From positions 1-6,105 of the forward strand of contig DAIDJX010000205.1 of assembly GCA_027451165.1 (NCBI GenBank): a DNA stretch of 6,105 bases, read 5' to 3'. Source of the DNA: Prolixibacteraceae bacterium. Lineage in GTDB: Bacteria > Bacteroidota > Bacteroidia > Bacteroidales > Prolixibacteraceae. A model generated the notes under the pieces. That model worked only from the letters and a program-made list of their open reading frames with translations. It had not been told where the DNA came from and did no database searches. The translations under genes were made by a program, and so were the position numbers. Positions 1 to 5,928 of this stretch are shown in pieces. Each line of letters starts with the position of its first letter. The stretch's first letter is position 1.

Positions 1-66
1 ATCAGCCAACTTCCAAACTCCTTCTTTTACAACTCCCCCTCCAGAGGAGGGGGTTGGGGGGAGGCT
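1..66. repeat. G/C-rich palindromic repeat-like insert, in frame inside ileS
   Basis: Immediately after the conserved IleS segment ending HHYPF (residue 631), the composition changes abruptly. The plus strand carries G runs at 46-64 (GGAGGGGG, TT, GGGGGG, AGG) and an 8-bp perfect stem at 35-53, followed by an AT-richer flank at 1-30. In the ileS frame it encodes 22 residues, beginning SLPPTPSSGGGVV and ending VWKLAD, with no stop. IleS proteins normally have only a short variable loop here before the conserved segment resembling FPADFIAEGVDQTRGW. The C-rich palindrome plus flank resembles a short repeat I associate with intergenic DNA of Bacteroidota; that is recall, not a search. The left boundary is unknown because the window ends, and the last one to three residues could already be native IleS. 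Confidence 0.65.
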
Positions 67-1959
67 GAACGGATAGTGGTGCTGCGCATACGGCATCGCC
101 CCGGAATCGAACCAGACATCGATCAGATCAGGTTCCCGGAACATTCTTTTACCGGATGGGGAAACCAGTACGATATCGTCAACATAGGGCTTATGCAGGT
201 CGAGCTTTTCGTAATTCTCTTTGGTAAACATTTCCGGCTGGAACCCTTCATAGGGATTCTTCTCCATAAAGCCTGCCTGAATGGATTTCCCGATTTCGTC
301 TATCAGCTCCTTTGCAGATCCGATGCACTTTTCTTCGGAAGCATCCTCTGTCCGCCAAATGGGCAGCGGTGTTCCCCAATACCTGGAACGGCTGAGGTTC
401 CAGTCAACCAGGTTTTCCAGCCAGTTGCCAAAACGGCCCGTTCCGGTCGATTTGGGTTTCCAGTTGATGGTATTGTTCAATTCGATCAGCTTATCCTTAA
501 CTGCTGTGGTACGGATGAACCAGGCATCCATCGGGTAATAAAGCACAGGTTTATCGGTGCGCCAGCAATGCGGGTAACTGTGCACCATTTTCTCAATCCG
601 GAAAACCTTGTTTTCCTGTTTCAGCATGACGGCAATATCCACATCGGTGGTGGGCTCGTACTCCGGAATGGAGGCATCGTATTCGTTTTTGACGAATTTG
701 CCGGCAAAAGGCGCATAGGATACCTGATCCACAAATTGTTGCACGAAACTGGCCTCCAGATTTTCTATGGGATAAAACCGTCCTTTCCTATCGACCAGGG
801 GCTGGATTTTCCCTTCGGAATCCACCACCGTCAACGGGGATATACCGAATTGCCGGGCCACCCGGTAGTCATCGGCGCCGAAAGTCGGCGCAATATGGAC
901 GATACCGGTACCATCTTCGGTGGTCACAAAATCACCTGTAATTACTTTAAATGCCTGTCCGGCCGGCTTAACCCAACCGATCAGCTGTTCATAATCAAGC
1001 CCTTTGAGTGTTTCCCCCGGAAATTCTGACAGGATGCGCCAGGGAATTTTCTTTGAACCGGCTTCATATCCAGCCAGATCGGCTCCTTCCATGGCCGGGT
1101 CAAAGTAGGAAGCCAGCAGATCTTTGGCTAAAATCAGGGTAACCGGAAGTCCGGAATAGGGATTGAACGTACTGACCTTGACGTACGTAATGGCTGGTCC
1201 CACGCAGAGCGCCGTATTCGACGGCAGGGTCCAGGTCGTGGTGGTCCAGGCCAGGATATACAAATCGGTATCGATGTCCCTGAACAGATCTTCCGAAGCA
1301 TTGTTCCGGATCAGTTTAAACTGGGCAACGGCCGTGGTGTCCTTTACATCACGGTAGCACCCGGGCTGGTTCAGCTCGTGGGAACTTAGTCCTGTTCCGG
1401 CAGCCGGAGAATAGGGTTGGATGGAGTACCCCTTGTAAAGCAAACCCTTGTCGTAAATTTGGCGAAGCAGCCACCACACGCTTTCCATATAGCGGGTGTC
1501 ATAAGTGACATATGGGTCATCCATGTTAACCCAGTAGCCCATTTCCCGGGTGAGTTCTTCCCACTCCCGCGTATAGCGCATCACATCATGGCGGCACGCT
1601 TTGTTAAAATCTTCGATGGAAATTTTTTTCCCGATGTCTTCCTTGGTGATTCCCAGGGATTTTTCCACCCCCAGTTCAACGGGCAGGCCATGGGTATCCC
1701 ATCCGGCTTTGCGGTGCACCATGTAACCTTTCATGGTTTTGTAGCGGCAGAAAATATCCTTGATGGCGCGGGCCATAACATGGTGAATGCCGGGCATACC
1801 ATTGGCCGAAGGCGGCCCTTCATAAAAGACGAAAGTGGGACGGCCTTCACGGGAACGGATACTTTGGTGAAAAGTATCCTCTTCCTCCCATCTCCGGCGG
1901 ACTTCCCTGTTGATCTGATGAAGATCTAACTGTTTGTATTCCTGAAATTTATCGTTCAT
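1..1959 (-). CDS. ileS: Isoleucyl-tRNA synthetase, N-terminal 653 residues (runs off left edge)
   Basis: Class I aminoacyl-tRNA synthetase that charges tRNA-Ile with isoleucine in the cytoplasm. Reading starts at the ATG at 1959-1957 and stays open to base 1, so the frame has no stop in the window. Visible landmarks: EGPPSANGMPGIHH at residues 47-60, the HIGH-motif region in its GIHH form; DTHGLPVE at 88-95; the CP1 editing domain with TTTTWTLPSNTA at 239-250 and GTGIVHIAPTFGADD at 350-364, whose Asp residues are the expected editing site; HCWRTDKPV at 464-472; LSRSRYWGTPLPIW at 522-535; and VWFDSGAMPYAQHHYPF at 615-631. The family in this phylum is usually about 1,100 residues or more, so the KMSKS loop and the anticodon-binding domain must lie beyond base 1. 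Residues 632-653 do not resemble IleS and come from an in-frame palindromic repeat (separate entry). The leader is short and leaves no room for a T-box. Identity is very secure; whether the complete gene is intact cannot be judged here. Confidence 0.97.
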   Translation of the reverse strand, partial: MNDKFQEYKQLDLHQINREVRRRWEEEDTFHQSIRSREGRPTFVFYEGPPSANGMPGIHHVMARAIKDIFCRYKTMKGYMVHRKAGWDTHGLPVELGVEKSLGITKEDIGKKISIEDFNKACRHDVMRYTREWEELTREMGYWVNMDDPYVTYDTRYMESVWWLLRQIYDKGLLYKGYSIQPYSPAAGTGLSSHELNQPGCYRDVKDTTAVAQFKLIRNNASEDLFRDIDTDLYILAWTTTTWTLPSNTALCVGPAITYVKVSTFNPYSGLPVTLILAKDLLASYFDPAMEGADLAGYEAGSKKIPWRILSEFPGETLKGLDYEQLIGWVKPAGQAFKVITGDFVTTEDGTGIVHIAPTFGADDYRVARQFGISPLTVVDSEGKIQPLVDRKGRFYPIENLEASFVQQFVDQVSYAPFAGKFVKNEYDASIPEYEPTTDVDIAVMLKQENKVFRIEKMVHSYPHCWRTDKPVLYYPMDAWFIRTTAVKDKLIELNNTINWKPKSTGTGRFGNWLENLVDWNLSRSRYWGTPLPIWRTEDASEEKCIGSAKELIDEIGKSIQAGFMEKNPYEGFQPEMFTKENYEKLDLHKPYVDDIVLVSPSGKRMFREPDLIDVWFDSGAMPYAQHHYPFSLPPTPSSGGGVVKEGVWKLAD
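35..53. repeat. Perfect hairpin core of the insert
   Basis: The plus strand reads CCCCCTCC, AGA, GGAGGGGG: an 8-bp perfect inverted repeat, seven of its eight pairs G:C, with a 3-base loop at 43-45. In the ileS message it would form a very stable hairpin within the coding region. There is no T-tract on either side, so it is not an intrinsic terminator. It is the palindromic core expected of a short dispersed repeat. Confidence 0.8.
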
Positions 1960-1993
1960 AAAATCTAACCCAGAACGGTTCTTAAAAAATATG

Positions 1994-2001
1994 CAAATAT
2001 A
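1994..2001 (-). promoter_or_regulatory. Candidate -7 box of the ileS promoter
   Basis: On the minus strand the sequence is TATATTTG, an exact match to the Bacteroidota sigma-ABfr -7 consensus TAnnTTTG. It lies 34 bases upstream of the ileS start codon. No TTG is seen about 20 bases further upstream, so the -33 element is weak or absent. The implied leader is only about 25-30 bases long. Confidence 0.5.
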
Positions 2002-2062
2002 GAAATAATTTCAGGGCTTAATGGTCTTCATTTAAGATAAAAGGATGAATCCCTGGAATACA

Positions 2063-2093
2063 TTGGGGAATGAGAAATTTACTTTTATTTTTG
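2063..2093 (+). promoter_or_regulatory. Candidate promoter of the C92-type hydrolase gene
   Basis: TTG at 2063-2065 and TATTTTTG at 2086-2093 are separated by 20 bases. This fits the Bacteroidota -33/-7 promoter pattern (TTG, about 19-21 bases, TAnnTTTG). Transcription would begin near 2100, which disfavours the GTG at 2104 and supports an ATG at 2116 or 2128 as the start of the plus-strand gene. It is divergent from the ileS promoter. Confidence 0.55.
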
Positions 2094-2127
2094 ACCAAAC
2101 TAGGTGTTAAATTGGATGATTGGAATT

Positions 2128-2853
2128 ATGCAGAAAGGTCTCATTTCGGTTTTACTTTTTTCTTCTCTGGTTGTAGTCGGGCAATTGGTGAATATCCCTG
2201 AAGGAACTGCAAATTCCGGTAAACTGGAATCCGGCGATGAAATGGTTAAGGGAGAAATTCACCAAATTACGGAATTGCGTCCCGGTGATATCCTCGTGAA
2301 GGCCAACCACAACTGGCTGCCGGGGACTGCCCGGGTATTTGGTGGGAAGGGTTTTGGCCATGCCGCGCTGGTCATCAAAGGAGCGAAGGACACCAATCTT
2401 CTTCAGTTGCTCCGAAAAACGGTCATCTTTGAGTCTCATTCGAGGGAGGTTGCCCCGGAATTCCAGCTCCGGCAGGCCCCAGCTTACCTTCCGGGCAGCG
2501 ATTTCCGGTATGCCAGCATCACTTTTGGCCCCCGGAACTTCGGCTACTGCTTTGTGTTGCGACCTTCCCTGTCGCCGGAAGAAACCAAACAACTTATCGC
2601 TTTTGTGACCGGGATGGATGGAGGTACTTCCTCCTGGCGTGCCCAGAAACGTTTTGATACACAGCCAAAAAAGCCTGCCACAGGTCAGGAAGGAAACTGG
2701 TATTGTTCCCTCCTGATCTGGCAGGCCTTTTATACCTTATTCGATATTGACCTGGATCCCAATGCCCGGATAATGGTCTATCCCAACGACCTGATCACTT
2801 CACCCTATTTTGACAACAAGCCGGGCCGGGAAGCCGCAAGAATCAGGTTCTGA
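2128..2853 (+). CDS. Exported YiiX/YebB-like permuted NlpC/P60 (C92-type) hydrolase
   Basis: A 241-residue protein with an N-terminal signal sequence (MQKG, then a hydrophobic run through LLFSSLVVVG), so it is probably exported to the envelope. The body matches the YiiX/YaeF/YebB group of circularly permuted papain-fold enzymes. RPGDILVK (51-58) is the entry strand. GFGHAALVIKG (75-85) carries the likely catalytic His78. VIFESHSREV (99-108) holds an acidic residue often found in this fold. WYCSLLIWQAF (191-201) carries the likely nucleophile Cys193. His before Cys is the permuted order. Family members are thought to be amidases or thiol hydrolases acting on peptide or lipid substrates; the substrate here cannot be told. 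ATG 2128 was chosen because it gives a normal Lys-containing n-region; in-frame ATG 2116 and GTG 2104 are alternatives. It is the only plus-strand gene and ends 14 bases from the converging lipoprotein gene. Confidence 0.85.
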   Translation: MQKGLISVLLFSSLVVVGQLVNIPEGTANSGKLESGDEMVKGEIHQITELRPGDILVKANHNWLPGTARVFGGKGFGHAALVIKGAKDTNLLQLLRKTVIFESHSREVAPEFQLRQAPAYLPGSDFRYASITFGPRNFGYCFVLRPSLSPEETKQLIAFVTGMDGGTSSWRAQKRFDTQPKKPATGQEGNWYCSLLIWQAFYTLFDIDLDPNARIMVYPNDLITSPYFDNKPGREAARIRF

Positions 2854-2867
2854 TCAAAAAATCAAGG

Positions 2868-3485
2868 TTAATCATCGGCGTTGGTATCGTAAGAATAAAG
2901 GTTGACTGTCGTGCCATTTGTTTTGGTACCGAAAGCCATGATAAATCCGAACTTGTGGTTGAATTTCCAGAGTATTTTGGTAAAGGGGGAAGCGGCGCCT
3001 TTTACCTGCAAACCTGAAGGAATGGTTTCCTCTACATCAATGGTTTTGATCATCAACATGCCGTAATAGGTATCGTTATCGGTGCTGACGTGCGTTACTT
3101 TACGAACGACCGTCTGGGTTCCCACCTTGAACTCCCACTGGTCTCCCACCTTCGCATCAAATTTAACCAGGGTAAAGGGTTTGTTCTTATCCCCGTTGCT
3201 GTATACATAATCGTAAATACCTTTATCGGTAACTTTTCCCTCCAACTGGTAAGTCTTCCCATTGTAAATGTAAGAGGCAACCACATTCCCGTCGGTGTTG
3301 CTGTCCACAGTGATTTTGGAAGCAGTGTAGCCGGTCGACTGCAGGTCCCAGTAATTTCCCACTCGCCCCATTGTCTTGGAAGGATCGGTCACCTCATCCT
3401 CACCGCCTTTTAGAAGGTCGCAACCAACAAAAACAACGATGCTTAAAAGCATCAGCAAAGCCATTGATTTCATTTTCATTTTCAT
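2868..3485 (-). CDS. Lipoprotein of unknown function, 205 residues
   Basis: I do not recognise a named family. The N-terminus has a Lys-rich n-region (MKMKMKSM), a hydrophobic core and a lipobox-like VFVGC with Cys22. The residues after it (DLLKGGEDE) are acidic and resemble the lipoprotein export signal that sends Bacteroidota lipoproteins to the cell surface; surface exposure is inferred. The mature part is rich in beta-prone stretches, with VGNYWDLQ (42-49) and VGDQWEF early and middle, and a C-terminal WKFNHKFGFIMAFGTKT. This layout resembles small secreted beta-rich proteins of the phylum. There are no catalytic motifs. It starts 6 bases after the stop of the upstream lipoprotein gene, so the two are almost certainly co-transcribed. 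No clear terminator follows: only a T-tract lies beyond the stop. Confidence 0.85.
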   Translation of the reverse strand: MKMKMKSMALLMLLSIVVFVGCDLLKGGEDEVTDPSKTMGRVGNYWDLQSTGYTASKITVDSNTDGNVVASYIYNGKTYQLEGKVTDKGIYDYVYSNGDKNKPFTLVKFDAKVGDQWEFKVGTQTVVRKVTHVSTDNDTYYGMLMIKTIDVEETIPSGLQVKGAASPFTKILWKFNHKFGFIMAFGTKTNGTTVNLYSYDTNADD

Positions 3486-3491
3486 AAGGTT

Positions 3492-4499
3492 TTAGATTTT
3501 CAAATTTAAAAGTCTATCCATAAATGGCAGGTATTCAGAAACAGGAACCAGGCTCCCGTCTTTGAAGCGAATAAAATAGTCCAGCAGATCTCCCTGCGGG
3601 GATTTGGAAAGCACCAGTTTGCCGACCAAACGTTTTCCCGGCATTTCGTATAGCCGGATGTCGGAGTGGGCATTGAAAGAGGCAGCATAGTCCCTGGCCG
3701 TGGGGTCGATCAGCCCGTAACGGATGAACCCGGTAGCTAGATGACTGAAAACTTCCATGTTGAACCTGATGTCTTTAAAATAGTAGCCCATCGAACTATA
3801 TCCGATCGTAGCATTCAAATCAGCACGGATAAAATGGAAACCTTTTTTTTCAACATCGAGCTGAAGGAAGAGGGTTCCGTCATTCTTCTTTCTTGTTCTC
3901 CTGAGGGTAAAGGAGACTCCGGAATCTTCCGTTTTGATGGAAGAATTGACCGCTTCCGGAAGATCATCACTCACCTGGGCAGCGTGAGAGATGGTCATCC
4001 TCTTTTCTCCCTTCAGTCCCTTCAGTTTGAGTTCCGCCTCCAGTTTCAGGGGAAAGTCGGGGCGGGAGCTGATTTCTGCTGCCTGATAGTCCTTAAGCAT
4101 AAATTCACCTTCAGGGATTTCAGGACCGGAGAACAAAAGACTGACCTCATGGCTTTCCTCTTTCCTCAGGAAAACAGGGCGTAATGAATCCAGGGAATAT
4201 ACTCCTTTTGATGCATTAAAATCGTAAGGCTTCCAGGGTTGATCCGCTGAAAACTTTTCGGTTGCAAAAGGCAGGGGCAGGGAATCATGATCCCAGAGGA
4301 AGCGCAAGGCTGCCATTTCTTCCATTTCACCAGCTTTGGTCAGGAAACCGGAAACATCGCCGTTCAGCACTTTCAGGGAACGAATGGCTTCTTCCCGCGA
4401 ATATTCTTTTTTCTGGCAGGAAATGAAAATCAGCGGCAATAAAGCATACACTGCCCACCGACCAATGTTGCGAATTATTTTACTGAATCTGAATGACAT
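3492..4499 (-). CDS. Lipoprotein of unknown function, 335 residues
   Basis: I do not recognise a family. From the ATG at 4499 the protein begins MSFRFSKIIRNIGRW, followed by a hydrophobic stretch and the lipobox-like IFISC with Cys28, then QKKEYSREE, a charged post-Cys segment typical of Bacteroidota lipoproteins. An in-frame ATG at 4544 would add 15 residues before a normal signal peptide and is less likely, though it has an ATG context downstream of a plausible promoter. After a helical, charged N-terminal part (around EEAIRSLKVL) the rest is probably mostly beta-strand, with Lys/Glu-rich segments (LEAELKLKGLKGEKR) and aromatic patches (YSSMGYYFKDIRF). No catalytic signature or repeat is seen. 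It is the first gene of a two-lipoprotein unit; the next gene begins 6 bases after its stop, suggesting translational coupling and perhaps a joint envelope function. Confidence 0.85.
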   Translation of the reverse strand: MSFRFSKIIRNIGRWAVYALLPLIFISCQKKEYSREEAIRSLKVLNGDVSGFLTKAGEMEEMAALRFLWDHDSLPLPFATEKFSADQPWKPYDFNASKGVYSLDSLRPVFLRKEESHEVSLLFSGPEIPEGEFMLKDYQAAEISSRPDFPLKLEAELKLKGLKGEKRMTISHAAQVSDDLPEAVNSSIKTEDSGVSFTLRRTRKKNDGTLFLQLDVEKKGFHFIRADLNATIGYSSMGYYFKDIRFNMEVFSHLATGFIRYGLIDPTARDYAASFNAHSDIRLYEMPGKRLVGKLVLSKSPQGDLLDYFIRFKDGSLVPVSEYLPFMDRLLNLKI

Positions 4500-4575
4500 C
4501 CATACAACATAATACGGATGATCAAAGGTGTTTTCCCTGATCATTCCCCAGTACTGTGAATTTTACATGAGATTT

Positions 4576-4583
4576 CAAAAATA
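4576..4583 (-). promoter_or_regulatory. Candidate -7 box for the two-lipoprotein unit
   Basis: The minus strand reads TATTTTTG, matching TAnnTTTG, in an AT-rich gap between the terminator behind galM and the lipoprotein gene. There is no good TTG at the expected -33 position. Its placement would put the transcript start near 4569, upstream of both possible start codons (4544 and 4499). Confidence 0.4.
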
Positions 4584-4624
4584 ATTGAAATGGGGAATAA
4601 AAAAATATGTTACACAATATAATT

Positions 4625-4661
4625 AAAAAACCTGCAGGAGAGGATTTGTCCTGCAGGTTTT
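4625..4661 (-). terminator. Intrinsic terminator downstream of galM
   Basis: Bases 4627-4639 and 4649-4661 pair as a 13-bp perfect stem (core CCTGCAGGA with TCCTGCAGG, extended by four A:T pairs) around a 9-base loop. Read on the minus strand, the hairpin is followed by a T-tract of six Ts and then AATT. It sits 25 bases past the galM stop and before the lipoprotein promoter. It has a T-run on the other strand too, so it could work in both directions, but no plus-strand gene feeds into it. Confidence 0.85.
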
Positions 4662-4663
4662 AC

Positions 4664-4678
4664 CGGGAAAGGCTCCCG
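4664..4678. other. Small hairpin between galM stop and the main terminator
   Basis: CGGGA and TCCCG form a 5-bp stem around a 5-base loop, directly before the main terminator as read from galM. It lacks its own T-tract in the minus direction, apart from the Ts belonging to the next hairpin. It may stabilise the 3' end of the galM message; this is inference. Confidence 0.4.
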
Positions 4679-4685
4679 TTTTATA

Positions 4686-5816
4686 TTATTTCACACTGAA
4701 CTTATATACACAAACCGAATAATACTCCTGTCCGGGATTCAGTATGACAGAGGGGAACTGAGGTTTGTTCGGACTATCGGGGTAGTGCTGGGTTTCCAGG
4801 CATAATGCCCCTCTGAACGGATAAACCTTGCCATATTTCCCGATTACTTTTCCCGTCAGAAAATTACCACAGTAAAACTGGATTCCGGGTTCGTTGGTGA
4901 AAACTTCCATTACGCGCCCGGAAGCAGGTTCAAGAACACGGGCGGCCAGGGTTAGCGCGGAATCTGAAGGGGTAGCCAATACCCAGTTGTGGTCGTATCC
5001 TTTTCCGAATTTCAATTGCTCGTTGTCTTCATTGATTCTGGCGCCGATGGCTACAGAGGTCCTGAAATCAAAAGGAGTTCCTTCAACCGGGGCAATTTCC
5101 CCGGTAGGTATCAGGCCGGAATCCACCGGAGTATAAAAGGCGGCATTAATTTGTAAGGAATGGTCAAGGATATCGCCGTTCCCGGCCCCTTTCAGGTTAA
5201 AGAAGGAATGCGAGGTTAGATTCACCGGCGTGGCTTTATCGGTGGTTGCTTTGTACTCTATTTTCAATTCGTTGTCGTCGGTAAGTTCATAGGTGACATT
5301 CACCTGCAGGTTTCCCGGGAATCCCTCTTCCCCATCACGGGAAAGATAGCTGAGCAGTAATGTACTCTCGTCGTTCTGTACGGCATCCCAAACCACATTG
5401 TTATATCCTTTGAAACCCCCGTGCAGATTATTCGGCCCATTATTGGCAGCCAGCTGATACACTGAATCCTGCAGCATGAATTTCGCATTTCCGATGCGGT
5501 TCCCGTACCGACCGATCAGGCTTCCGAAGTATATTTCTCCTGTTTTCTGATAGTCAGCCAGGGTGGAATATCCCATCACGATGTCTTCATACTTTCCGTT
5601 TTTATCAGGGACCCACAGGGATACAATTTTACCGCCGAAATTGGTAATCTGAGCAACCATTCCGTTGGCATTCTTCAGGGTGAAAAGTTCCACTTTCTTT
5701 CCATCCTGCTCCCCCTGGAAGGTAAGCGGGTCGATCAGTGGTAATTCTTTTACCGTTTTCGTACAGGCAAAAAGAGAAAGAAGAATAATGACGAAGAGAA
5801 TTTTTTTGGTTTTCAT
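4686..5816 (-). CDS. galM: Aldose 1-epimerase (galactose mutarotase), lipoprotein form
   Basis: Interconverts alpha and beta anomers of aldoses such as galactose or glucose. At 376 residues it is the usual family length of about 340-350 plus a lipoprotein signal (MKTKKILFVIILLSLFAC, Cys18), so it should be anchored in the envelope and act outside the cytoplasm. Family motifs in order: GRYGNRIG (102-109); NNGPNNLHGG (125-134) with His132; VNLTSHSFFNLKG (198-210) with His203, the expected general acid; KGYDHNW (272-278) for sugar binding; EPGIQFYCGNFL (309-320); and LCLETQHYPDSPN (338-350) with Glu341, the expected catalytic base; then FPSVILNPGQEY (354-365). All key residues are present, so it should be active. 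It lies downstream of a fucU-like gene on the same strand, with a gap of 112 bases, and ends at a strong terminator. The actual sugar cannot be read from the sequence; the gene symbol denotes the family. Confidence 0.95.
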   Translation of the reverse strand: MKTKKILFVIILLSLFACTKTVKELPLIDPLTFQGEQDGKKVELFTLKNANGMVAQITNFGGKIVSLWVPDKNGKYEDIVMGYSTLADYQKTGEIYFGSLIGRYGNRIGNAKFMLQDSVYQLAANNGPNNLHGGFKGYNNVVWDAVQNDESTLLLSYLSRDGEEGFPGNLQVNVTYELTDDNELKIEYKATTDKATPVNLTSHSFFNLKGAGNGDILDHSLQINAAFYTPVDSGLIPTGEIAPVEGTPFDFRTSVAIGARINEDNEQLKFGKGYDHNWVLATPSDSALTLAARVLEPASGRVMEVFTNEPGIQFYCGNFLTGKVIGKYGKVYPFRGALCLETQHYPDSPNKPQFPSVILNPGQEYYSVCVYKFSVK

Positions 5817-5834
5817 ATTCTGGTTTTTGATTTA

Positions 5835-5866
5835 CAAATGAATGATGATATTTTATTGTGGTTCAA
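5835..5866 (-). promoter_or_regulatory. Weak candidate promoter for galM
   Basis: On the minus strand TTG (5864-5866) is followed after 21 bases by TTCATTTG (5835-5842), one mismatch from TAnnTTTG. An overlapping alternative is GATATTTG (5864-5871), also one mismatch. Either would allow galM to be transcribed apart from the upstream fucU-like gene, but neither is a strong match. Confidence 0.3.
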
Positions 5867-5885
5867 ATATCTGATTTTTTTTGCG

Positions 5886-5916
5886 CTGTGTAACCCTGTG
5901 AAACCTCTGTGTAACT
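5886..5916. repeat. Three imperfect tandem copies of a 10-11 base unit
   Basis: The plus strand carries CTGTGTAACC (5886-5895), CTGTGAAACCT (5896-5906) and CTGTGTAACT (5907-5916): three head-to-tail copies differing mainly at one base (T or A after CTGTG) and in the spacer length. It lies in the 112-base gap just after the fucU-like stop, read on the minus strand as GTTACACAG units. There is no hairpin or T-tract in it. It could be a decayed dispersed intergenic repeat or an array of regulator sites. Confidence 0.7.
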
Positions 5917-5928
5917 ATTTTTTAATCT

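Noticed and set aside
76..1029. Long plus-strand open frame of 317 codons
   Set aside because: It is antisense to ileS, whose minus-strand frame shows many conserved IleS motifs. The plus-strand translation has no recognisable domain and is explained by the codon bias of the real gene. The same holds for the plus-strand frames at 1163-1357 and 1417-1929.
1960..2030. T-box or other riboswitch upstream of ileS
   Set aside because: The candidate promoter leaves a leader of about 25-30 bases, with no room for a T-box, and T-boxes are not typical of Bacteroidota.
2152..2592. Minus-strand open frame of 146 codons opposite the C92-type hydrolase
   Set aside because: The plus-strand protein has a signal peptide and His/Cys motifs of a known family, while the opposite frame has none; it is a shadow.
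2842..2854. Small inverted repeat ATCAG-gtt-CTGAT at the convergent gene ends, considered as a terminator
   Set aside because: The stem is only 5 bp and it is followed by As, not Ts, on the plus strand. On the minus strand the T-tract comes before the hairpin, which is the wrong order.
3843..3850. Run of eight Ts (As in the coding sense) inside the 335-residue lipoprotein gene, considered as a phase-variation tract
   Set aside because: It simply encodes a Glu-Lys-Lys stretch, the frame is intact, and a single 8-base A run is common in AT-leaning genomes; there is no evidence of switching.
3741..4184. Plus-strand open frame of 147 codons opposite the 335-residue lipoprotein
   Set aside because: The minus frame has a convincing lipoprotein signal and tight operon spacing; the plus frame has no signal, motif or promoter.
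5886..5916. Possible CRISPR array
   Set aside because: The repeated units are 10-11 bases with no spacers between them and no cas genes nearby.
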